DNA of 64,000 nucleotides, taken from contig NZ_JAGPYQ010000001.1 of NCBI RefSeq assembly GCF_018070025.1, forward strand, positions 6,448,001 to 6,512,000, read 5' to 3'. Made by a program: the position numbers and the translations under genes. Below, piece by piece: positions 38,201 to 64,000 of the stretch (the stretch's first letter is position 1; the number at the start of each line of letters is the position of its first letter). The notes below the pieces were generated by a model that made no database searches, was not told the origin of the DNA, and was given only the letters and a program-made list of their open reading frames with translations. The stretch comes from Streptomyces liliiviolaceus. Lineage in GTDB: Bacteria > Actinomycetota > Actinomycetes > Streptomycetales > Streptomycetaceae.

Positions 38201-41200
38201 GAAGCGGGTCACGCCGGCAGAGCGCAGGTGGGTCACACCGTCGGCGAACCGGACCGTCTCGCGGACGTGCCGGACCCAGTAGTCGGCCGAGTCGAGGTCT
38301 TCCGCCGGACCGCCGGTCACATTGGAGACGATCGGGATGGCGGGCGGGCTGTAGGTGACGTTCTCGGCCACCTCACGGAAGGCGTCGAGCATCGGGTCCA
38401 TGAGCGGGGAGTGGAAGGCGTGCGAGACCCGCAGGCGACTCGTCTTACGGCCCAGCTCACTGAAGTGGGCTTCTACGGTGGCTACTTGGGCGTCCGTACC
38501 GGAGACCACGACCGACGTCGGACCGTTGACCGCCGCGATCGCCACCTCCCCGTCATCCAGCAGCGCGGTGACCTCGTCCTCGGAAGCCTGGACGGCAGCC
38601 ATCGCCCCACCCGACGGCAACGCCTGCATCAAACGGCCCCGCGCAGCCACCAACCTGGCCGCATCCCCGAGCGAGAACACCCCCGCCACATGCGCCGCCG
38701 CCAACTCACCGATCGAATGACCCGCCAGATAGTCAGGACGCACACCCCACGACTCCAGCAGCCGGAACAACGCCACCTCGACCGCGAACAACCCCGCCTG
38801 CGCGAACACCGTCTGCCCGAGCAACTCAGGCTCCGACCAAACCACCTCACGGACCGGCCGATCGAAATGCAGGTCCAAGGCGGCACACACCTCGTCGAAA
38901 GCGGTCGCGAACGCCGGGAACGACTCGTACAACTCCCGCCCCATACCGACCCGTTGCGCCCCCTGCCCCGAGAACAAGAAGGCCGTACGCCCCGCGGAGA
39001 CCGCACCCTGCACGACACCGGAGCGCGGCTCGTCGGACGCGATGGCGGCCAACCCGCGAAGCCCGGAGGTCCGGTCGTCGGCCACCACCACGGCACGGTG
39101 CTCCCACGCCGTGCGCGAGGTCGCCAGCGACAACCCGACGTCGAGGGGAAGCAGTTCCGGCCGGTCCTCCACGTACGCACGCAGCTTCTCGGCCTGGGCC
39201 CGAAGCGCGTCGGCCGACTTGCCCGAGAGGATCCACTCCACTGGGGCAGGAGCCGGGCGATCCTGGCAATTGGTACCAACGGGTGCGGACGCGGGCGTGA
39301 GCGCGGGTGCCTCTGCTGGTGCCGCTTCGATGATGACGTGGGCATTGGTGCCGCTGATCCCGAACGAGGAGATCCCCGCCCGCCGCGGACGACCGTTCTG
39401 CGTCCACTCACGGGCCTCGGTCAGCAACTCCACGTCGCCGGAGGCCCAGTCCACCTCCGGCGTCGGAGCATCCACATGCAGCGTGCGCGGCAGGACGCCG
39501 TGGTCCATGGCCTTGACCATCTTGATGATGCCCGCCACACCGGCCGCCGCCTGCGTATGACCGATGTTCGACTTGATCGACCCCAGCCACAACGGACTGC
39601 CCTCCGGACGATCCTGCCCATACGTGGCCAGCAACGCCTGCGCCTCGATCGGATCACCCAATGTCGTGCCGGTGCCGTGCGCCTCCACCGCGTCCACGTC
39701 CGCGGTGCTCAAGCCTGCTGTGGCCAACGCCTGCCGGATGACACGGCGTTGGGACGGACCGTTCGGCGCCGTCAGCCCATTCGAAGCACCGTCCTGGTTG
39801 ACCGCCGTACCCCGCACCACCGCCAGCACCGGATGACCGTTCGCGCGGGCGTCCGACAGCCGCTCCACCAGCAGCATCCCCGCACCCTCACCCCACGAAG
39901 TGCCATCCGCCGCAGCAGCGAACGACTTCGCCCGCCCATCGGGAGCCAACCCCCGCTGACGACTGAACTCGACAAAGGTCTCCGGCGTAGCCATCACCGC
40001 GACCCCGCCGGCCAACGCCAGCGCACACTCGCCCGACCGCAACGCCTGCACCGCGAGATGCAATGCCACCAGCGAGGAGGAGCAGGCGGTGTCGACGGTG
40101 ACCGCCGGACCCTCAAGACCCAGCGTGTACGAGATCCGGCCCGAGGCGACCGAACCCGTACTGCTGTTGTAGGCGTAGTCGTGGTACATCATCCCGGCGA
40201 ACACGCCCGTCGAACTGCCCCGCAACGACGACGGATCAATACCCGCCCGCTCCAACGCCTCCCACGACACCTCCAACAGCAACCGCTGCTGCGGATCCAT
40301 CAACCACGCCTCATTCGGACTGATCCCGAAGAACCCGGGATCGAACCCCGCGGCATCATGCAGAAACCCACCCCGGTCCACATAACTCTTGCCCGGACGA
40401 CCGGGCTCAGGGTCGAACAGTCCCGCCAGATCCCAGCCCCGCTCGGTGGGGAGGCCGGAGACACCGTCGACGCCGTCCGCGACCAGCTGCCACAGGTCGT
40501 CCGGCGAGACGACGCCGCCGGGGTAGCGGCAGGCCATGCCCACAATGGCGATCGGCTCGTCGTCGACCGGCGTCCGCAGAGCGAGGGCAGGCCCGGTGGA
40601 CGGCTCCGAGCCAAGGATCTCGCCAAGCAGGTGGTCGGACAGCACCAGCGGCGTCGGGTAGTCGAAGACAAGCGTCGCCGGCAGCCGCAGGCCCGTCGCC
40701 CGGTTCAACCGGTTGCGCAGTTCGACCGCGGACAGCGAATCGATGCCGAGGTCACGGAACGCGCGCCCACCATCGACGTCCTGCGGGCCGGTGAACCCCA
40801 GGACGTGCGCGGTCTGGGCGCGGATGGTCTCCAGGAGGGCCGGTCGGCGCTCCCCCTCGGGCAGCGCGGTGAGCCGCCGGCGCAATGCCACCGCCTCGTG
40901 CGTACCCGCTGCGGCCGTCCTGCGTCGGCGTCCGGGCACCAGGCCGCGCAGGATGTGCGGCAGTTCGTCGCCGGCCCCGGCGAGTTCGTTCGTGGCCAGC
41001 CCGATCGGGACGAGCAGCGGCTCGGGCGTCCGGACGGCGGTGTCGAACAGGGCGAGACCTTGGTCGGCGGAGAGTCCCTCCACCCCGGACCGGGCCATCC
41101 GCTGTACATCGGAACCGGCGAGCCCGCCCGCCATGCCCTCGGCGTCTGTGGCCCAGGGGCCCCAGGCGAGCGACTGGGCGGGCAGGCCGCTGGCCCGCCG

Positions 41201-44200
41201 ATGCACGGCCAGCGCATCCACATAAGCATTGGCCGCCGCGTAATTGCCCTGCCCAGGAGCACCCAGCACACCCGCAGCCGACGAGAACAACACAAACGCC
41301 GACAGATCCAGGTGCCGGGTCAGCTCATGCAGATGCCAGGCCGCGTCCACCTTCGGGCGCAGCACCGCGTCCACCCGATCCGGCGTCAACGACGAGACCA
41401 CCCCGTCGTCCAACACCCCAGCAACATGCACCACACCCGACAGCACACGGCCCGCGACCAACGCCGCCACCGCATCACGGTCCGACACATCACAGGCCAC
41501 CGCCTCGACCTCGGCACCCAGGCCGGTCAGTTCCGCGCACAACTCCGGGCCTCCGGGGGCCTGCGCTCCCCGACGCCCGACCAGGACGAGACGCCGCACA
41601 CCGTGCTCGACCACGAGATGCCGCGCCACGAGGCTGCCCAACGCACCGAACGCACCTGTCACCAGCACAGCGCCCGTGTCACTGCTGAAGACGGGGGTCG
41701 CGGTCGCCTCGCCGTTCCGGTCCGCCAGGTCCTCCGGAGGGGAGACCCTGGCCAGTCGCGGGACGTGAACGCCACCGTCGCGGATCACCATCTGGGGCTC
41801 GTCCAACGCTGTCGCGTCACCGATCACACGGGCCAAGTCAGCGGGCGTGCCCGTGTCCGTGTCCACGAGGAGAATGCGGCCCGGCTCTTCCGACTGGGCC
41901 GAACGCATCAGGCCCCACACCGCCGCACCCGCGAGGTCCGCGATGTCCTCGCCGTCCAGCGCGACCGCACGACTGGTCACCACGGCCAGCCGGGACCCGG
42001 CGAACCTGCTCCCGGCCAACCAGGCCTGTACGACCTCGACCGTACGGAGCACAGCTGCACGCACCTCGCCACCGTCCGCACCGCCGTCTCCGTCCCCACC
42101 GGTGACCGGCAGCACCACGACGTCAGGTACCTCGGACGTGTCGACCAGGTCGTCCCACAGCGCCCAGGACACCTCGGGAGCCGAACCGGACACGGTCAGG
42201 CTCGGAATCGCGGCCGGGGCCGGGGTCCACGCCACCCTGTACAGCGAGTCATGAGGCGTCGGCGCGACGGCGGTGAGCTGCCCGGCCGACAACGGGCGCG
42301 AGACCAGGGAGTCCACGGTCAGCACCGGACTTCCCGCATCGTCGGTCAGCCGCAGTGCCAACCCGTCCGAGCCCGTCGGCGTGAGCCGCGCCCGTACGGC
42401 CGAAGCCCCCGAGGCGAACAGTCGTACGCCGGTCCATGCGAACGGGAGGACCATCTCGTTCCCGGCATGGTCGTCCCGGGTCACGAGAGAGGTGTGCAGA
42501 ACGGCGTCGAGCAGCGCGGGGTGCATCCCGAACGCGGCTGCCTCCTCCAGCGCGTGCTCCTCGTCCTGCGGCAGGGCTATGTCGGCGAACAGTTCGTCGC
42601 CTCGCCGCCACACCGCCCGCAGTCCTTGGAAGAGCGGTCCGTAGTCGTAGCCGACAGCGGCAAGTTCCTCATAGGCACCGTCCACCGGAACCGCGGTCGC
42701 GCCCGGCGGCGGCCAGGCCTCCAGGTCGGCCGACGGTTCCCCGGCCTCGTCGCCGAGGACGCCGGTGGCGTGGCGGACCCACACCTGGTCGGTGGCGTCG
42801 GCCTGGGAGTAGACACCGATCACCCGTCGGCCGGTCTCGTCGGGGGCCTCCACCACGGCCTGCACGGCGACACCGCCGTACTCGGGCAGCACCAGTGGCG
42901 CCTGGAGCGTCAGCTCCTCCACCACGGGGCAATCCGCGTGATCACCGGCGTGGATCGCCAGTTCCAGCAGGGCGGTGCCCGGCACGACCACGCCGCCCAG
43001 CATGCGGTGATCGCTGAGCCAGGGATGGGAGTCGGTCGACAGCCGACCGGTCAGTACGAGCACGCCGGAGCCGGGCAGGCCCGTGACCGCGCCGAGCAGC
43101 GGATGGTCGACCGGTCGGAGGCCCAGCGAGGTCGCGTCGCCGGTGGCCGAGGCGTCGAGCAGCCAGAACCGGTCGCGCTGGAAGGCGTAGGTGGGCAGGT
43201 CCACCCGTACAGCGCCGCGGTTGTCGAACAGGGCCTCCCAGTTCACCGGCCCCCCGTTGGCGTACAGCGTGCCGAACGCGGTGAGCAGCGTGGCGGTCTC
43301 GGGCCGCTGGGCGACCAGAGTGGGTACGGCCACCGTGTCGTCGGAGTCCTCCAGGCACGCCTGTGCCATCGCGGTCAGGACGCCGTCGGGACCCAGTTCC
43401 AGAAAGCGGGTCACGCCCTCGTCACGCAGGACTTGGATGCCGTCCGCGAACCGGACCGTCTCACGGACGTGCCGGACCCAGTAGTCGGCCGAGTCGAGGT
43501 CTTCCGCCGGACCGCCCGTCACGTTGGAGACGATCGGGATGGCGGGCGCGCTGTATGTGATGCCCTCGGCGACTTCGCGGAAGGCGTCGAGCATCGGGTC
43601 CATGAGCGGCGAATGGAAGGCGTGCGAGACGCGCAGACGGCTCGTCTTACGGCCCAGCTCACTGAAGTGGGCTTCTACGGTGGCTACTTGGGCGTCCGTA
43701 CCGGACACCACGACCGACGTCGGACCGTTCACCGCCGCGATCGCCACCTCCCCGTCATCCAGTAGCGCGGCGACCTCGTCCTCGGAGGCCTGGATGGCCG
43801 CCATCGCCCCACCCGACGGCAACGCCTGCATCAACCGACCCCGCGCAGCCACCAACCGCGCCGCATCCCCGAGCGAAAACACCCCCGCCACATGCGCCGC
43901 CGCCAACTCACCGATCGAATGACCCGCCAGGAAATCAGGACGTACACCCCACGACTCCAGCAGCCGGAACAGCGCCACCTCGACCGCGAACAACCCCGCC
44001 TGCGCGAACACCGTCTGCCCGAGCAACCCCGGCTCCGACCAAACCACCTCACGCACAGGCCGATCGAAATGCAGGTCCAAGGCAGCGCACACCTCGTCGA
44101 ACGCAGCCGCGAACACCGGGAAGGACCCGTACAACTCCCGCCCCATACCGACCCGTTGCGACCCCTGCCCCGAGAACAGGAACGCCGTACGGCCGGAACT

Positions 44201-45838
44201 CGTCACTCCCCGCACTACTCCGCGACCAGGCACGCCCCCGGCCAACTCGTCCAGCCTGGAGAGCAGTTCGTCGCGGTCACGGCCGGTCACCACGGCGCGG
44301 TGTTCCAGGTGTGCGCGTGAAGTCGCCAGGGAGAAGCCGATGTGCTGCGGCGCGAGGTGTCCTTCGGCCCTGACGAACGCGGCCAGTCGTTCCGCCTGGG
44401 CGCGTACCCCTGCTTCGCCCCGTGCGGAGATCGGCCAGGGGACGACCTCCAGCGGTGCTCCGGGCTCCCCGCCGGGTTCCGCCTCGACGGGCGGTGCCGC
44501 TTCGACGATCACATGGGCGTTGGTACCGCTGATCCCGAAGGAGGAGACGCCCGCCCGTCGCGGACGGCCTTCGGCCTCGGGCCACTCCCGGGCCTCCGTC
44601 AGCAACTCCACGTCGCCGGAAGCCCAGTCCACGTGAGGGGTGGGCTCGTCCACGTGCAGGGTCCGTGGAAGGACGCCGTGCTCCATGGCCTTGACCATCT
44701 TGATGATGCCCGCCACACCGGCCGCCGCCTGCGTATGACCGATGTTCGACTTGATCGACCCGAGCCAGAGGGGGCGCCCTTCGGGGCGGTCCTGCCCATA
44801 CGTTGCCAGCAGCGCCTGCGCCTCGATCGGATCGCCCAGCGTCGTCCCCGTACCGTGCGCCTCCACCGCGTCCACCTGGTCCGACGACACACGCGCGTTG
44901 GCGAGGGCCTGGCGGATCACGCGGCGTTGGGACGGGCCGTTGGGCGCGGTGAGACCGTTCGACGCGCCGTCCTGGTTCACGGCGGAGCCACGGACAACAG
45001 CCAGCACGGGATGACCGTTGGCGCGGGCGTCCGACAGCCGCTCCACCAGCAGCATCCCCGCACCCTCACCCCACGAGGTGCCATCCGCCCCGGCCGCGAA
45101 CGACTTCGCCCGCCCGTCGGGAGCCAACCCCCGCTGCCGGCTGAACTCGACGAAGACATCAGGGGTCGCCATCACCGCGACCCCGCCGACCAGCGCAAGG
45201 GAGCATTCACCGGAACGGAGCGCCTGCACCGCCAGATGCAGGGCCACCAGCGACGACGAGCACGCCGTGTCGACGGTGACCGCCGGACCCTCAAGACCCA
45301 GCGTGTACGAGATCCGGCCCGAGGCGACCGAACCCGTACTGCTGTTGTAGGCGTAGTCGTGATACATCATCCCGGCGAACACGCCCGTCGAACTGCCCCG
45401 CAACGACGACGGATCGATCCCCGCCCGCTCCAACGCCTCCCACGACACCTCCAACAGCAACCGCTGCTGCGGATCCATCAACCACGCCTCATTCGGACTG
45501 ATCCCGAAGAACCCGGGATCGAACCCCGCGGCATCATGCAGAAACCCACCCCGGTCCACATAACTCTTGCCCGGACGACCGGGCTCAAGGTCGAACAGTC
45601 CCGCCAGGTCCCAGCCCCGGTCGACGGGGAAGCCGGAAAGCCCCTCCGCCTCCTCGGTGACCAGGGTCCAGAGGTCTTCCGGTGACTGGACCCCACCCGG
45701 GTAGCGGCAGGCCATCGCGACGATGGCTATCGGTTCGCGCAGGTCCGAGGTGAGCCGGCGATGCTGCGCGCGCAGCCGTTCGGTCTCCTTGAGTGATGTC
45801 CTGAGTGCCTGGAGGAGTTTCTCGTCGGAATTGGGCAT
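29240..45838 (-). CDS. Type I modular polyketide synthase PKS-B (three modules plus thioesterase), terminal protein of the assembly line
   Basis: The protein has 5532 residues from the ATG at 45838, six bases after the PKS-A stop, with GGGAAGAG (45848-45855) as ribosome binding site inside the PKS-A end. Order: docking head ([18 protein letters not shown], 1-33), KS-AT-DH-KR-ACP (34-1737), KS-AT-DH-KR-ACP (1758-3523), KS-AT-DH-KR-ACP (3538-5230), TE (about 5300-5532). The first two ATs are malonyl type and the third is methylmalonyl type (GHSQGE, YASH). All KRs have LDD. The TE has GYSSGG with Ser5385, probable Asp5412 and His5509. The TE marks this protein as the last in the line even though two more PKS genes follow it in transcription. 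It should release the chain, most likely as a macrocycle with a 2-methyl-2-enoyl carbonyl. Confidence 0.97.
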   Translation of the reverse strand: MPNSDEKLLQALRTSLKETERLRAQHRRLTSDLREPIAIVAMACRYPGGVQSPEDLWTLVTEEAEGLSGFPVDRGWDLAGLFDLEPGRPGKSYVDRGGFLHDAAGFDPGFFGISPNEAWLMDPQQRLLLEVSWEALERAGIDPSSLRGSSTGVFAGMMYHDYAYNSSTGSVASGRISYTLGLEGPAVTVDTACSSSLVALHLAVQALRSGECSLALVGGVAVMATPDVFVEFSRQRGLAPDGRAKSFAAGADGTSWGEGAGMLLVERLSDARANGHPVLAVVRGSAVNQDGASNGLTAPNGPSQRRVIRQALANARVSSDQVDAVEAHGTGTTLGDPIEAQALLATYGQDRPEGRPLWLGSIKSNIGHTQAAAGVAGIIKMVKAMEHGVLPRTLHVDEPTPHVDWASGDVELLTEAREWPEAEGRPRRAGVSSFGISGTNAHVIVEAAPPVEAEPGGEPGAPLEVVPWPISARGEAGVRAQAERLAAFVRAEGHLAPQHIGFSLATSRAHLEHRAVVTGRDRDELLSRLDELAGGVPGRGVVRGVTSSGRTAFLFSGQGSQRVGMGRELYGSFPVFAAAFDEVCAALDLHFDRPVREVVWSEPGLLGQTVFAQAGLFAVEVALFRLLESWGVRPDFLAGHSIGELAAAHVAGVFSLGDAARLVAARGRLMQALPSGGAMAAIQASEDEVAALLDDGEVAIAAVNGPTSVVVSGTDAQVATVEAHFSELGRKTSRLRVSHAFHSPLMDPMLDAFREVAEGITYSAPAIPIVSNVTGGPAEDLDSADYWVRHVRETVRFADGIQVLRDEGVTRFLELGPDGVLTAMAQACLEDSDDTVAVPTLVAQRPETATLLTAFGTLYANGGPVNWEALFDNRGAVRVDLPTYAFQRDRFWLLDASATGDATSLGLRPVDHPLLGAVTGLPGSGVLVLTGRLSTDSHPWLSDHRMLGGVVVPGTALLELAIHAGDHADCPVVEELTLQAPLVLPEYGGVAVQAVVEAPDETGRRVIGVYSQADATDQVWVRHATGVLGDEAGEPSADLEAWPPPGATAVPVDGAYEELAAVGYDYGPLFQGLRAVWRRGDELFADIALPQDEEHALEEAAAFGMHPALLDAVLHTSLVTRDDHAGNEMVLPFAWTGVRLFASGASAVRARLTPTGSDGLALRLTDDAGSPVLTVDSLVSRPLSAGQLTAVAPTPHDSLYRVAWTPAPAAIPSLTVSGSAPEVSWALWDDLVDTSEVPDVVVLPVTGGDGDGGADGGEVRAAVLRTVEVVQAWLAGSRFAGSRLAVVTSRAVALDGEDIADLAGAAVWGLMRSAQSEEPGRILLVDTDTGTPADLARVIGDATALDEPQMVIRDGGVHVPRLARVSPPEDLADRNGEATATPVFSSDTGAVLVTGAFGALGSLVARHLVVEHGVRRLVLVGRRGAQAPGGPELCAELTGLGAEVEAVACDVSDRDAVAALVAGRVLSGVVHVAGVLDDGVVSSLTPDRVDAVLRPKVDAAWHLHELTRHLDLSAFVLFSSAAGVLGAPGQGNYAAANAYVDALAVHRRASGLPAQSLAWGPWATDAEGMAGGLAGSDVQRMARSGVEGLSADQGLALFDTAVRTPEPLLVPIGLATNELAGAGDELPHILRGLVPGRRRRTAAAGTHEAVALRRRLTALPEGERRPALLETIRAQTAHVLGFTGPQDVDGGRAFRDLGIDSLSAVELRNRLNRATGLRLPATLVFDYPTPLVLSDHLLGEILGSEPSTGPALALRTPVDDEPIAIVGMACRYPGGVVSPDDLWQLVADGVDGVSGLPTERGWDLAGLFDPEPGRPGKSYVDRGGFLHDAAGFDPGFFGISPNEAWLMDPQQRLLLEVSWEALERAGIDPSSLRGSSTGVFAGMMYHDYAYNSSTGSVASGRISYTLGLEGPAVTVDTACSSSLVALHLAVQALRSGECALALAGGVAVMATPETFVEFSRQRGLAPDGRAKSFAAAADGTSWGEGAGMLLVERLSDARANGHPVLAVVRGTAVNQDGASNGLTAPNGPSQRRVIRQALATAGLSTADVDAVEAHGTGTTLGDPIEAQALLATYGQDRPEGSPLWLGSIKSNIGHTQAAAGVAGIIKMVKAMDHGVLPRTLHVDAPTPEVDWASGDVELLTEAREWTQNGRPRRAGISSFGISGTNAHVIIEAAPAEAPALTPASAPVGTNCQDRPAPAPVEWILSGKSADALRAQAEKLRAYVEDRPELLPLDVGLSLATSRTAWEHRAVVVADDRTSGLRGLAAIASDEPRSGVVQGAVSAGRTAFLFSGQGAQRVGMGRELYESFPAFATAFDEVCAALDLHFDRPVREVVWSEPELLGQTVFAQAGLFAVEVALFRLLESWGVRPDYLAGHSIGELAAAHVAGVFSLGDAARLVAARGRLMQALPSGGAMAAVQASEDEVTALLDDGEVAIAAVNGPTSVVVSGTDAQVATVEAHFSELGRKTSRLRVSHAFHSPLMDPMLDAFREVAENVTYSPPAIPIVSNVTGGPAEDLDSADYWVRHVRETVRFADGVTHLRSAGVTRFVELGPDAVLAALVQGQVTDEAVDDTVEVVVPVLRRDRSEERELRAAVGLLHAHGVPVDWQTVFAGRGARLVELPTYAFQRQDYWLDTPTGGGDVAGLGQTAAEHPFLRAAVASPEDDGVVLTGRVSTGTLPWLADHEVFGALLLPGTAFVELAVRAGDQVGCDVLQQLTLEAPLVLPAHGGVDVQVTVGALDDDGARRVGVYARPDDASPDVPWTRHASGLLSTDGSPVGSSNGSLNGSSGGSPGGAAFEDDLAVWPPENASALDLTSGYETLADRGFGYGPAFQGLRAAWRRGDDLFAEIALPEHDRAEAAEYGIHPALLDAALHAILLDGGSDEGDDGGVGEGRGAVLPFEWSGVRLHAAGAPVARVRVRRAGAAGVSLLVTDETGQAVLSVDSLVSRPVEPGQLSVPGAQDGPDDSLFTVAWSTLPTGEPAAMPTAAVLGTDRCGLPQDVPAYADLAALAQEQVPDVVVWACPSVVDDVPAGVRAVAHETLRVVQEWLADERLEAARLVVVTRGAAVTADGERPGDLAAAAVRGLIRTARTEHPDRFVLVDLDPHPDPHPRAHLDLEAGSGAVPSPAALAVHGEPELAVRGTEVRVPRLVRTAGGADRTVGGTDTLTFDPAGTVLITGGTGGLGSLVARHLVREHGVRHLLLTSRRGIDAPGARELRTELAGLGAEVTVAACDVGDRDAVAALLAGVEHPLTGIVHTAGVLDDGVLTSLTPDRLDTVLTPKAHAAWYLHELTRHMDLSAFVLFSSVAGTLGGAGQAGYAMANAFQDALAAHRHALGLPSVSLAWGPWAGVEGMAGTLADADTERLRRSGTPPLTVAEGLALFDRALSAGTAELVPVRLDLGVLRSFAASGAVPPVLHGLVKPPARRAARSGGAASLRRRLDALPEAERDRALLDLVRTHVAAVLGHEDARSIEPARAFTELGFSSLSAVELRNLLGAATGLRLPATLVFDHPSSDAVARHLMGELLGAGETAAPVRAQARVDEPIAIVGMACRFPGGVASPDDLWRLVADGVDAVAEFPRDRGWDVDGLYDPEPGKPGKCIAREGGFLYDAADFDAEFFGISPREALETDPQHRLLLETSWEAFESAGIAPGSLRGSATGVFAGVMYHDYGGGASGGSVASGRVSYTLGLEGPAVTVDTACSSSLVALHLAAQALRTGECTLALAGGVTVMATSGTFVEFSRQRGLAADGRSKSFAASADGTGWGEGVGMLLVERLSDARANGHPVLAIVRGTATNQDGASNGLTAPNGPSQRRVIRQALANAGLGTADVDAVEAHGTGTRLGDPIEAQALLATYGQDRPQDSPLWLGSVKSNLGHTQAAAGVAGIIKMVQAMRHGVMPRTLHVDEPTPHVDWSAGRVELLTKAREWPRNGRPRRSAVSSFGISGTNAHVILEQPPAPNGTDDTSAPADRPRTGTLPWVVTGRSAEAVRAQAERLAAFVRADDTVGIADVGLSLATTRTAFDHRAVVLAADRATALEGLDALATGAAHPGVLHGSGRGGAAPVFVFPGQGSQWVGMAVELLDSSSVFVARMEECAGALGAFVEWDLLGVLRGDGGLLERVDVVQPVLWAVMVSLAEVWRGFGVEPAAVVGHSQGEIAAACVAGALSLEDGARVVAVRSRIIAEDLAGQGGMLSVGLSAQAVGEVLAGWEGRVELAVVNGPASVVVSGEVGALRELRAMLEGRGVRVRLIPVDYASHSMFVEGLRDRILAELEGLSPRSSRVAFCSTVTGGLLDTVALDAGYWYANLRQTVRFEQATRALLDDGFTAFVESSPHPGLLVGLGETMESAGVSGVTAGSLRRGEGGTERFLTSLAEVFTGGVDVDWHTAFDGHGAGRAELPTYAFQRRRYWADQSAGAGDVTSLGLDAPGHPLLGAVVPSVAPGADGVTLTGRLSVGTQPWLGDHAVSGVTLFPGTGFVELAVRAGDQVGCGRVEELALEAPLVLPADGGVSVQVVVGASDGPDGGRPVTIHTRADTDGPWTRHALGTLAPAGTATDPGLEQWPPPGATEIDVTGLYDALADVGLEYGPVFRGLRAAWRRGEEVFAEVALPEQVEGDGFGLHPALLDAGLHAVALSGAVGDGVVLPFAWSGVELFASGATALRVRVTPTGSAVVSIQAADTAGNPIVAVESLALREMTPAQLSAAAGSPFHESLFRLEWTPLPAPRAGRTPDWIAWDDLRAETPVPELVVLPATGVAAGAEPARKAVHQVLDAVRSWLAADRFAGARLVVVTSGAVCVDGEDVTDLAGSAVWGLVRSAQSEDPGRIVLADLTDPSAVTSVLPALASSDEPQVALRDGVLRAARLAKVPAEPAELALPAVEFTEFTGEGPVLVTGALGALGVVVTRHLVAERGVRNLLLVGRRGEATPGAAELCAELSGLGARVEVAACDVGDRDALAGLLADRDLSAVVHAAGVLDDGTISSLTPESVDTVFRPKADAAWYLHELTRHMDLSAFVLFSSAAGVLGTPGQGNYAAANAFLDALAAHRRAHDLPARSLAWGLWGASDSGMAGRLDDNDRQRVGRSGVEALSAEEGLGLLDTAARLDAAALVPIRLNLRALATAGDDLPPLLRDLIPRFRRTATAGRADSGALRARLAGLSEDERAQELRTLVLTCAAGVLGHSGPEAVDPDRDFLEAGFDSLTAMELRNGLNAATGLRLPAMAVFDSKNPAELARHVQQRLAADLDGPAAVTDGEPTADTDGDTLSDLFRAAVRAGNVTQGFVLLGAVADIRPRFTGIADLPSPPRPVVLADGPIRPRLICVSTPMAVGGVHQHARLVTHLHGTRHVTALPLPGFAAGESLPRSLDAVTEVIADSVAQAAEGDPYVLLGYSSGGLVAHAVASHLEAADAGPEGIVLLDSFQVRDEAMTVGQESLALNLLEMEPTFGRFGSARLSAMGLYANLLLDFTPGALRAPVLFVQAAESFITGPGGEPGGDRWLAAPWNATQTLRTAPGDHFSLVQEDAETTARIVDEWIASMR
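29243..29940 (-). other. PKS-B terminal thioesterase domain
   Basis: About 230 residues with the serine elbow GYSSGG (Ser5385 of PKS-B), VLLDSF (Asp5412) and PGDHFSLV (His5509). The type and position fit macrocycle-forming PKS thioesterases. Given the neighbouring VinJ-like hydrolase, attack by a terminal amine to give a lactam is the favoured reaction, but lactone formation or hydrolysis cannot be excluded from sequence. Confidence 0.92.
30150..35225 (-). other. PKS-B module 3: KS-AT(methylmalonyl)-DH-KR-ACP, terminal module
   Basis: Approximate spans: KS 35225-33985, AT 33662-32690, DH 32563-31740, KR 31192-30490, ACP 30325-30150. This is the only AT with [14 protein letters not shown] and YASH, which together predict methylmalonyl-CoA. 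Codons at about 33060-33660 use a T/G-ending style different from the flanks. The DH has [10 protein letters not shown] and HPALLDA. The KR has [11 protein letters not shown] and YAAAN. The ACP has GFDSLT. Predicted output is an alpha-methyl alpha,beta-unsaturated thioester handed to the TE. Confidence 0.92.
35270..40566 (-). other. PKS-B module 2: KS-AT(malonyl)-DH-KR-ACP
   Basis: Approximate spans: KS 40566-39320, AT 38990-38020, DH 37897-37000, KR 36338-35630, ACP 35465-35270. KS and AT motifs are complete. The DH has [10 protein letters not shown] and HPALLDA and contains a Ser/Gly/Asn-rich insert (about 37470-37540). The KR has [11 protein letters not shown] and a slightly different active site, GYAMAN. 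The ACP has GFSSLS where others have DSL; the phosphopantetheine serine is kept. The region before the KR has an Asp-Pro-His run (near 36490-36535). Confidence 0.88.
40630..45738 (-). other. PKS-B module 1: KS-AT(malonyl)-DH-KR-ACP
   Basis: Approximate spans: KS 45738-44485, AT 44193-43225, DH 43110-42250, KR 41685-40990, ACP 40805-40630. The KS start reads [12 protein letters not shown] where all others have VGMAC or IGMAC. TACSSS and EAHGTGT are present. The AT has GHSIGE and HAFH. The DH has [10 protein letters not shown] and HPALLDA. The KR has [11 protein letters not shown] and YAAAN. The ACP has GIDSLS. Predicted output is one trans C=C unit. Confidence 0.9.
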
Positions 45839-45844
45839 CGTCGT

Positions 45845-61669
<15,825 letters not shown>

Positions 61670-61942
61670 CTCGGCCACCCCGCGCTTAATCGACCAGCTT
61701 TGGCGTCCACCATGGATCCGCACTCGAACGGCAATCGAAACGGACGCTAGCGAGCGGCCTCAGGGGCTCACCACCCTTACCCGCCCCTACCCCTGCGCGC
61801 GCTCCCCGCGGTCGCGGGTCCGGCCCGTGAAGATCTCCATGGCGTCGGGGCCGAGACTTCATGCAGTGCAACTTTCGGCCAGCGGACTCCCCGCTTCCCC
61901 GCCCTGCCCCGTCCATAGACTCACGCCGGGCAAGAGGAACAA
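61670..61942. promoter_or_regulatory. Divergent intergenic region between PKS-A and the LAL regulator gene
   Basis: This 273-base region must hold the leftward PKS promoter and probably the regulator promoter, which makes it the natural target of a pathway activator. I see no convincing -35/-10 pair; TAGACT at 61914-61919 is a weak candidate -10 for the regulator. It contains a four-run G-rich motif on the minus strand (61774-61793) and a tight CCCGCG/CGCGGG inverted repeat (61805-61818). No gene is present. Confidence 0.6.
61774..61793 (-). other. Possible G-quadruplex in the PKS-A leader
   Basis: On the minus strand four runs of 4, 4, 3 and 3 guanines are separated by loops of 2, 1 and 3 bases. 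This fits the standard G3+N1-7 pattern. It lies about 105 bases upstream of the PKS-A start on the sense strand, so it would also be present in a leader transcript that starts upstream of it. Confidence 0.5.
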
Positions 61943-64000
61943 ATGTTCATACAGTTCACACGGAACGGGGCCGCTGTGAGGCTGATAGATCGCACCAAGG
62001 AACTGGCTGTGCTGGACTCGGCGCGTGCCGAGGCGTTGTCCGGGCGGACCCGGACGGTACTCATCGAGGGCGCGGCGGGCTGCGGCAAGAGCGCACTGCT
62101 CGCCGCTGTGGCCGAACGCGCCGCCACCCAGGCCGTGGTCCTGCACGCGGAGGGCACGGAGTCGGAGAGCAGGCAGCCGATGGGGCTGCTTCGTCAACTG
62201 CTGGACAACGTCACGGCCGACGGGCGGCCTCAGCTGCCCGACCCGGACGAGGGGCCGCCACGCCCCGAGTCGATGCGGGAGTTCTGCACGTGGCTGCACG
62301 GCTTCGCCGCGGCCGACCCGGTCGTGTGCTCCATCGACGATCTGCACCACGCCGACGAACTGTCACTTCAGTACCTGCGGTACTTCATCCGTCATGTGCG
62401 CTCCGCGCGCATCCTTCTCGTGGCGGCGGCCACGCCGCAGCACGGGAGCGCCGACCCGTCGCTGCAGTCCGAACTGCTGCGCAGTCCCGCCTCCCGGTAC
62501 GTACGGCTGCGCAGACTCAGTCGTCTGGGCGTCGCCAAGATGCTCGACGCCGATCCGGAGCTGTCCCGGCACCACGGCCTGGTGGAGGATCTGCACAACA
62601 TCAGCGGCGGCAATCCGCTGCTGGTGCGCGCCCTGCTGGAGGACTGCCGTGCCGCGTGGCCCGACACCGCCGAACCGCGCGCGCTGCGGCCGATGACCGG
62701 GGGGCTGTTCGCGCACGCCGTGGACACCTGTCTGCGCCGTAGCGGTCGCGCCGCCCGCGAGGTGGCCGCCGCCTTCACCGTCCTGGGCGGTCTCGGTACC
62801 CCCGAGCGGTCCGCGGAACTGCTCGGCATCAGCGTGTCGGCCGCGGCGCGCGGCATAGCGGCGCTCACCTCCGCCGGCATTCTCGACGGATGCGGTTTTC
62901 GGCACCCGGCGGCCCGCGCGGCCGTCCTCGACGACTTCACCTCGGCGGAGCAGGCGCGGCTGCACCGCCGGGTCGCCCGGCTGCTGCACGACACGGAACC
63001 GCACTCGACCGCGGTGACAGGGCATCTGCTCGCCTCCGCGCAGGCGGACATCCCCTGGTCCGAGACGCCGTGGGCGACGGACATGCTGCGCGACCACGCC
63101 GAGCGGCTGCTCGCCCGGGACGAACCGAGGCCCGCGGCGGCGGCGCTGCGACTGGCGTACGAGGCATGCTCCGACGAGCGGATCCGGATCGACATCACCA
63201 CCCGCCTGTCCACCGTGCTGTGGCGCTTCGATCCGAGGAGGGCCGAGAGCCTTCTCTCCTCCTGCCTCGACACCGCGAGGAGCGGCACGCTGACGGGTCC
63301 GCAGCTGGGGTCGGTCGCCCATGTGCTGGCCTGCCAGGGCCGGGTGGCCGAGGCCGCCGGTATCAACGACCGGATCGCCGAGTCCGCGAACCGGACGGGT
63401 GACACGAGTCTCCAGCTCCCGGAGCTGCCGGGCAGCCGGGTGCTCACCTCGTACTGGGACGTGCCGGACGCGGCGGACCGCAGCGCGGGTACGGCGGCGG
63501 AGCGGGTGCTGGAGCAGTCGGTCCTCACCGACACGACTCTGCACGCGCTCCATCAGGCGGTGCGCGCCCTCGCCCATTCCGCGCAGCCGGAGCGGGCCGC
63601 CCACTGGAGCCAGAGCCTGGCCGAGGAGGCCGAACGTCGCGAGGCTCCGGGCTGGCAGGCGCTGTTCACCACCCTCCACGCGGAGGTACTGCTGCGGCTC
63701 GGCGATCTGCGGGGGGCCGAACTGCAGGCCTCCGCCGCACTGGACGTCCTGCCGGCACCGGCGTCGGGCGCCTTCGCCTCGGCACCCACCGCGGTGCTCG
63801 TCCGGGCACACACCATGACCGGACGTTTCGCCGCGGCGGCCGACCGGCTGAACCGGCCCGCCGATGACCAGCTGTTCGACAGCATCCACGGCCCGGGCCA
63901 TCTGCGCGCACGGGGGCTGTACCACCTGGCCACCGATCAGTTCCACCTGGCGCTGGGCGACTTCATCGAGGCCGGCCGGCTGCTGAAGCGCTGGCAGCTG
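61943..64000 (+). CDS. Large LuxR-family (LAL) transcriptional regulator, 3' end outside window
   Basis: At least 686 residues are visible, open to the window end. The ATG at 61943 has AAGAGGA just upstream. An in-frame GTG at 61976 is the alternative and sits where the conserved part begins (RLIDRTKELAVLD). Walker A is GAAGCGKS (residues 43-50) and Walker B is VVCSIDD (about 127-133), followed by a long helical TPR-like region ending in ALGDFIEAGRLLKRW. This layout is typical of LAL regulators (900-1000 residues), whose LuxR helix-turn-helix lies at the C-terminus; that part is beyond the window and not seen. Such ATP-binding activators commonly switch on PKS clusters. Its divergent position against PKS-A suggests it controls the array. 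No TTA codon was seen in the visible part. Confidence 0.9.
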   Translation, partial: MFIQFTRNGAAVRLIDRTKELAVLDSARAEALSGRTRTVLIEGAAGCGKSALLAAVAERAATQAVVLHAEGTESESRQPMGLLRQLLDNVTADGRPQLPDPDEGPPRPESMREFCTWLHGFAAADPVVCSIDDLHHADELSLQYLRYFIRHVRSARILLVAAATPQHGSADPSLQSELLRSPASRYVRLRRLSRLGVAKMLDADPELSRHHGLVEDLHNISGGNPLLVRALLEDCRAAWPDTAEPRALRPMTGGLFAHAVDTCLRRSGRAAREVAAAFTVLGGLGTPERSAELLGISVSAAARGIAALTSAGILDGCGFRHPAARAAVLDDFTSAEQARLHRRVARLLHDTEPHSTAVTGHLLASAQADIPWSETPWATDMLRDHAERLLARDEPRPAAAALRLAYEACSDERIRIDITTRLSTVLWRFDPRRAESLLSSCLDTARSGTLTGPQLGSVAHVLACQGRVAEAAGINDRIAESANRTGDTSLQLPELPGSRVLTSYWDVPDAADRSAGTAAERVLEQSVLTDTTLHALHQAVRALAHSAQPERAAHWSQSLAEEAERREAPGWQALFTTLHAEVLLRLGDLRGAELQASAALDVLPAPASGAFASAPTAVLVRAHTMTGRFAAAADRLNRPADDQLFDSIHGPGHLRARGLYHLATDQFHLALGDFIEAGRLLKRWQL

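Noticed and set aside
37793..43765. Plus-strand open frame of almost 2000 codons opposite PKS-B
   Set aside because: Same reason: a shadow of the PKS-B modules with a repetitive, domain-free translation.
61676..61723. Start of PKS-A at the GTG 61723
   Set aside because: It would add 18 residues unrelated to docking domains. The ATG at 61669 begins exactly at the conserved head helix.
61859..62350. Small minus-strand gene opposite the start of the regulator
   Set aside because: It overlaps the conserved Walker A region of the LAL gene on the other strand and shows no recognisable family.

Overview
The window is very GC-rich DNA with actinomycete features: long frames with G/C at third codon positions, GTG starts and multi-modular type I polyketide synthases (PKS). 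It most likely comes from Streptomyces or a close relative. It is the core of one modular PKS gene cluster. About 61.7 kb is a single leftward (minus-strand) array of four giant PKS genes plus one small alpha/beta-hydrolase gene. A divergent rightward gene for a large LuxR-family (LAL) regulator begins at the right end and runs off the window.

Layout in the direction of transcription (right to left): PKS-A (61669-45845, three modules); PKS-B (45838-29240, three modules plus a terminal thioesterase); a 249-base gap with short tandem repeats and hairpins; a proline-iminopeptidase-type hydrolase (28990-28079); PKS-C (28076-17283, two modules); and PKS-D (17242 to beyond base 1, three complete modules plus the ketosynthase of a fourth, truncated by the window edge). 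Names A-D are only labels used here. The regulator starts at 61943 on the plus strand.

All eleven complete modules have the order KS-AT-DH-KR-ACP. No enoylreductase and no loading module are present. Ten of the eleven acyltransferases carry the malonyl signature (GHSIGE with HAFH). The exception is the last module of PKS-B, next to the thioesterase, which carries the methylmalonyl signature (GHSQGE with YASH). The predicted product is therefore a long, highly unsaturated chain ending in a 2-methyl-2-enoyl unit that the thioesterase releases or cyclises.

The hydrolase resembles the VinJ class of aminopeptidases. In polyketide macrolactam pathways these remove a protecting aminoacyl group from an amino-acid-primed chain before ring closure. 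This makes a polyene macrolactam the best hypothesis. The starter-unit genes (adenylation enzyme, stand-alone ACP, transferring acyltransferase, loading module) are not in the window.

Because the thioesterase is on the second PKS gene transcribed, gene order cannot equal biosynthetic order. The terminal docking segments suggest C to D and A to B pairings, with C-D acting first. Neighbouring modules share long near-identical tracts, in-frame minisatellites sit in inter-domain linkers, and a few domains (KR of C module 1 and D module 3, DH and KR of C module 2) depart from the consensus. These are the places where the product structure is hardest to predict.
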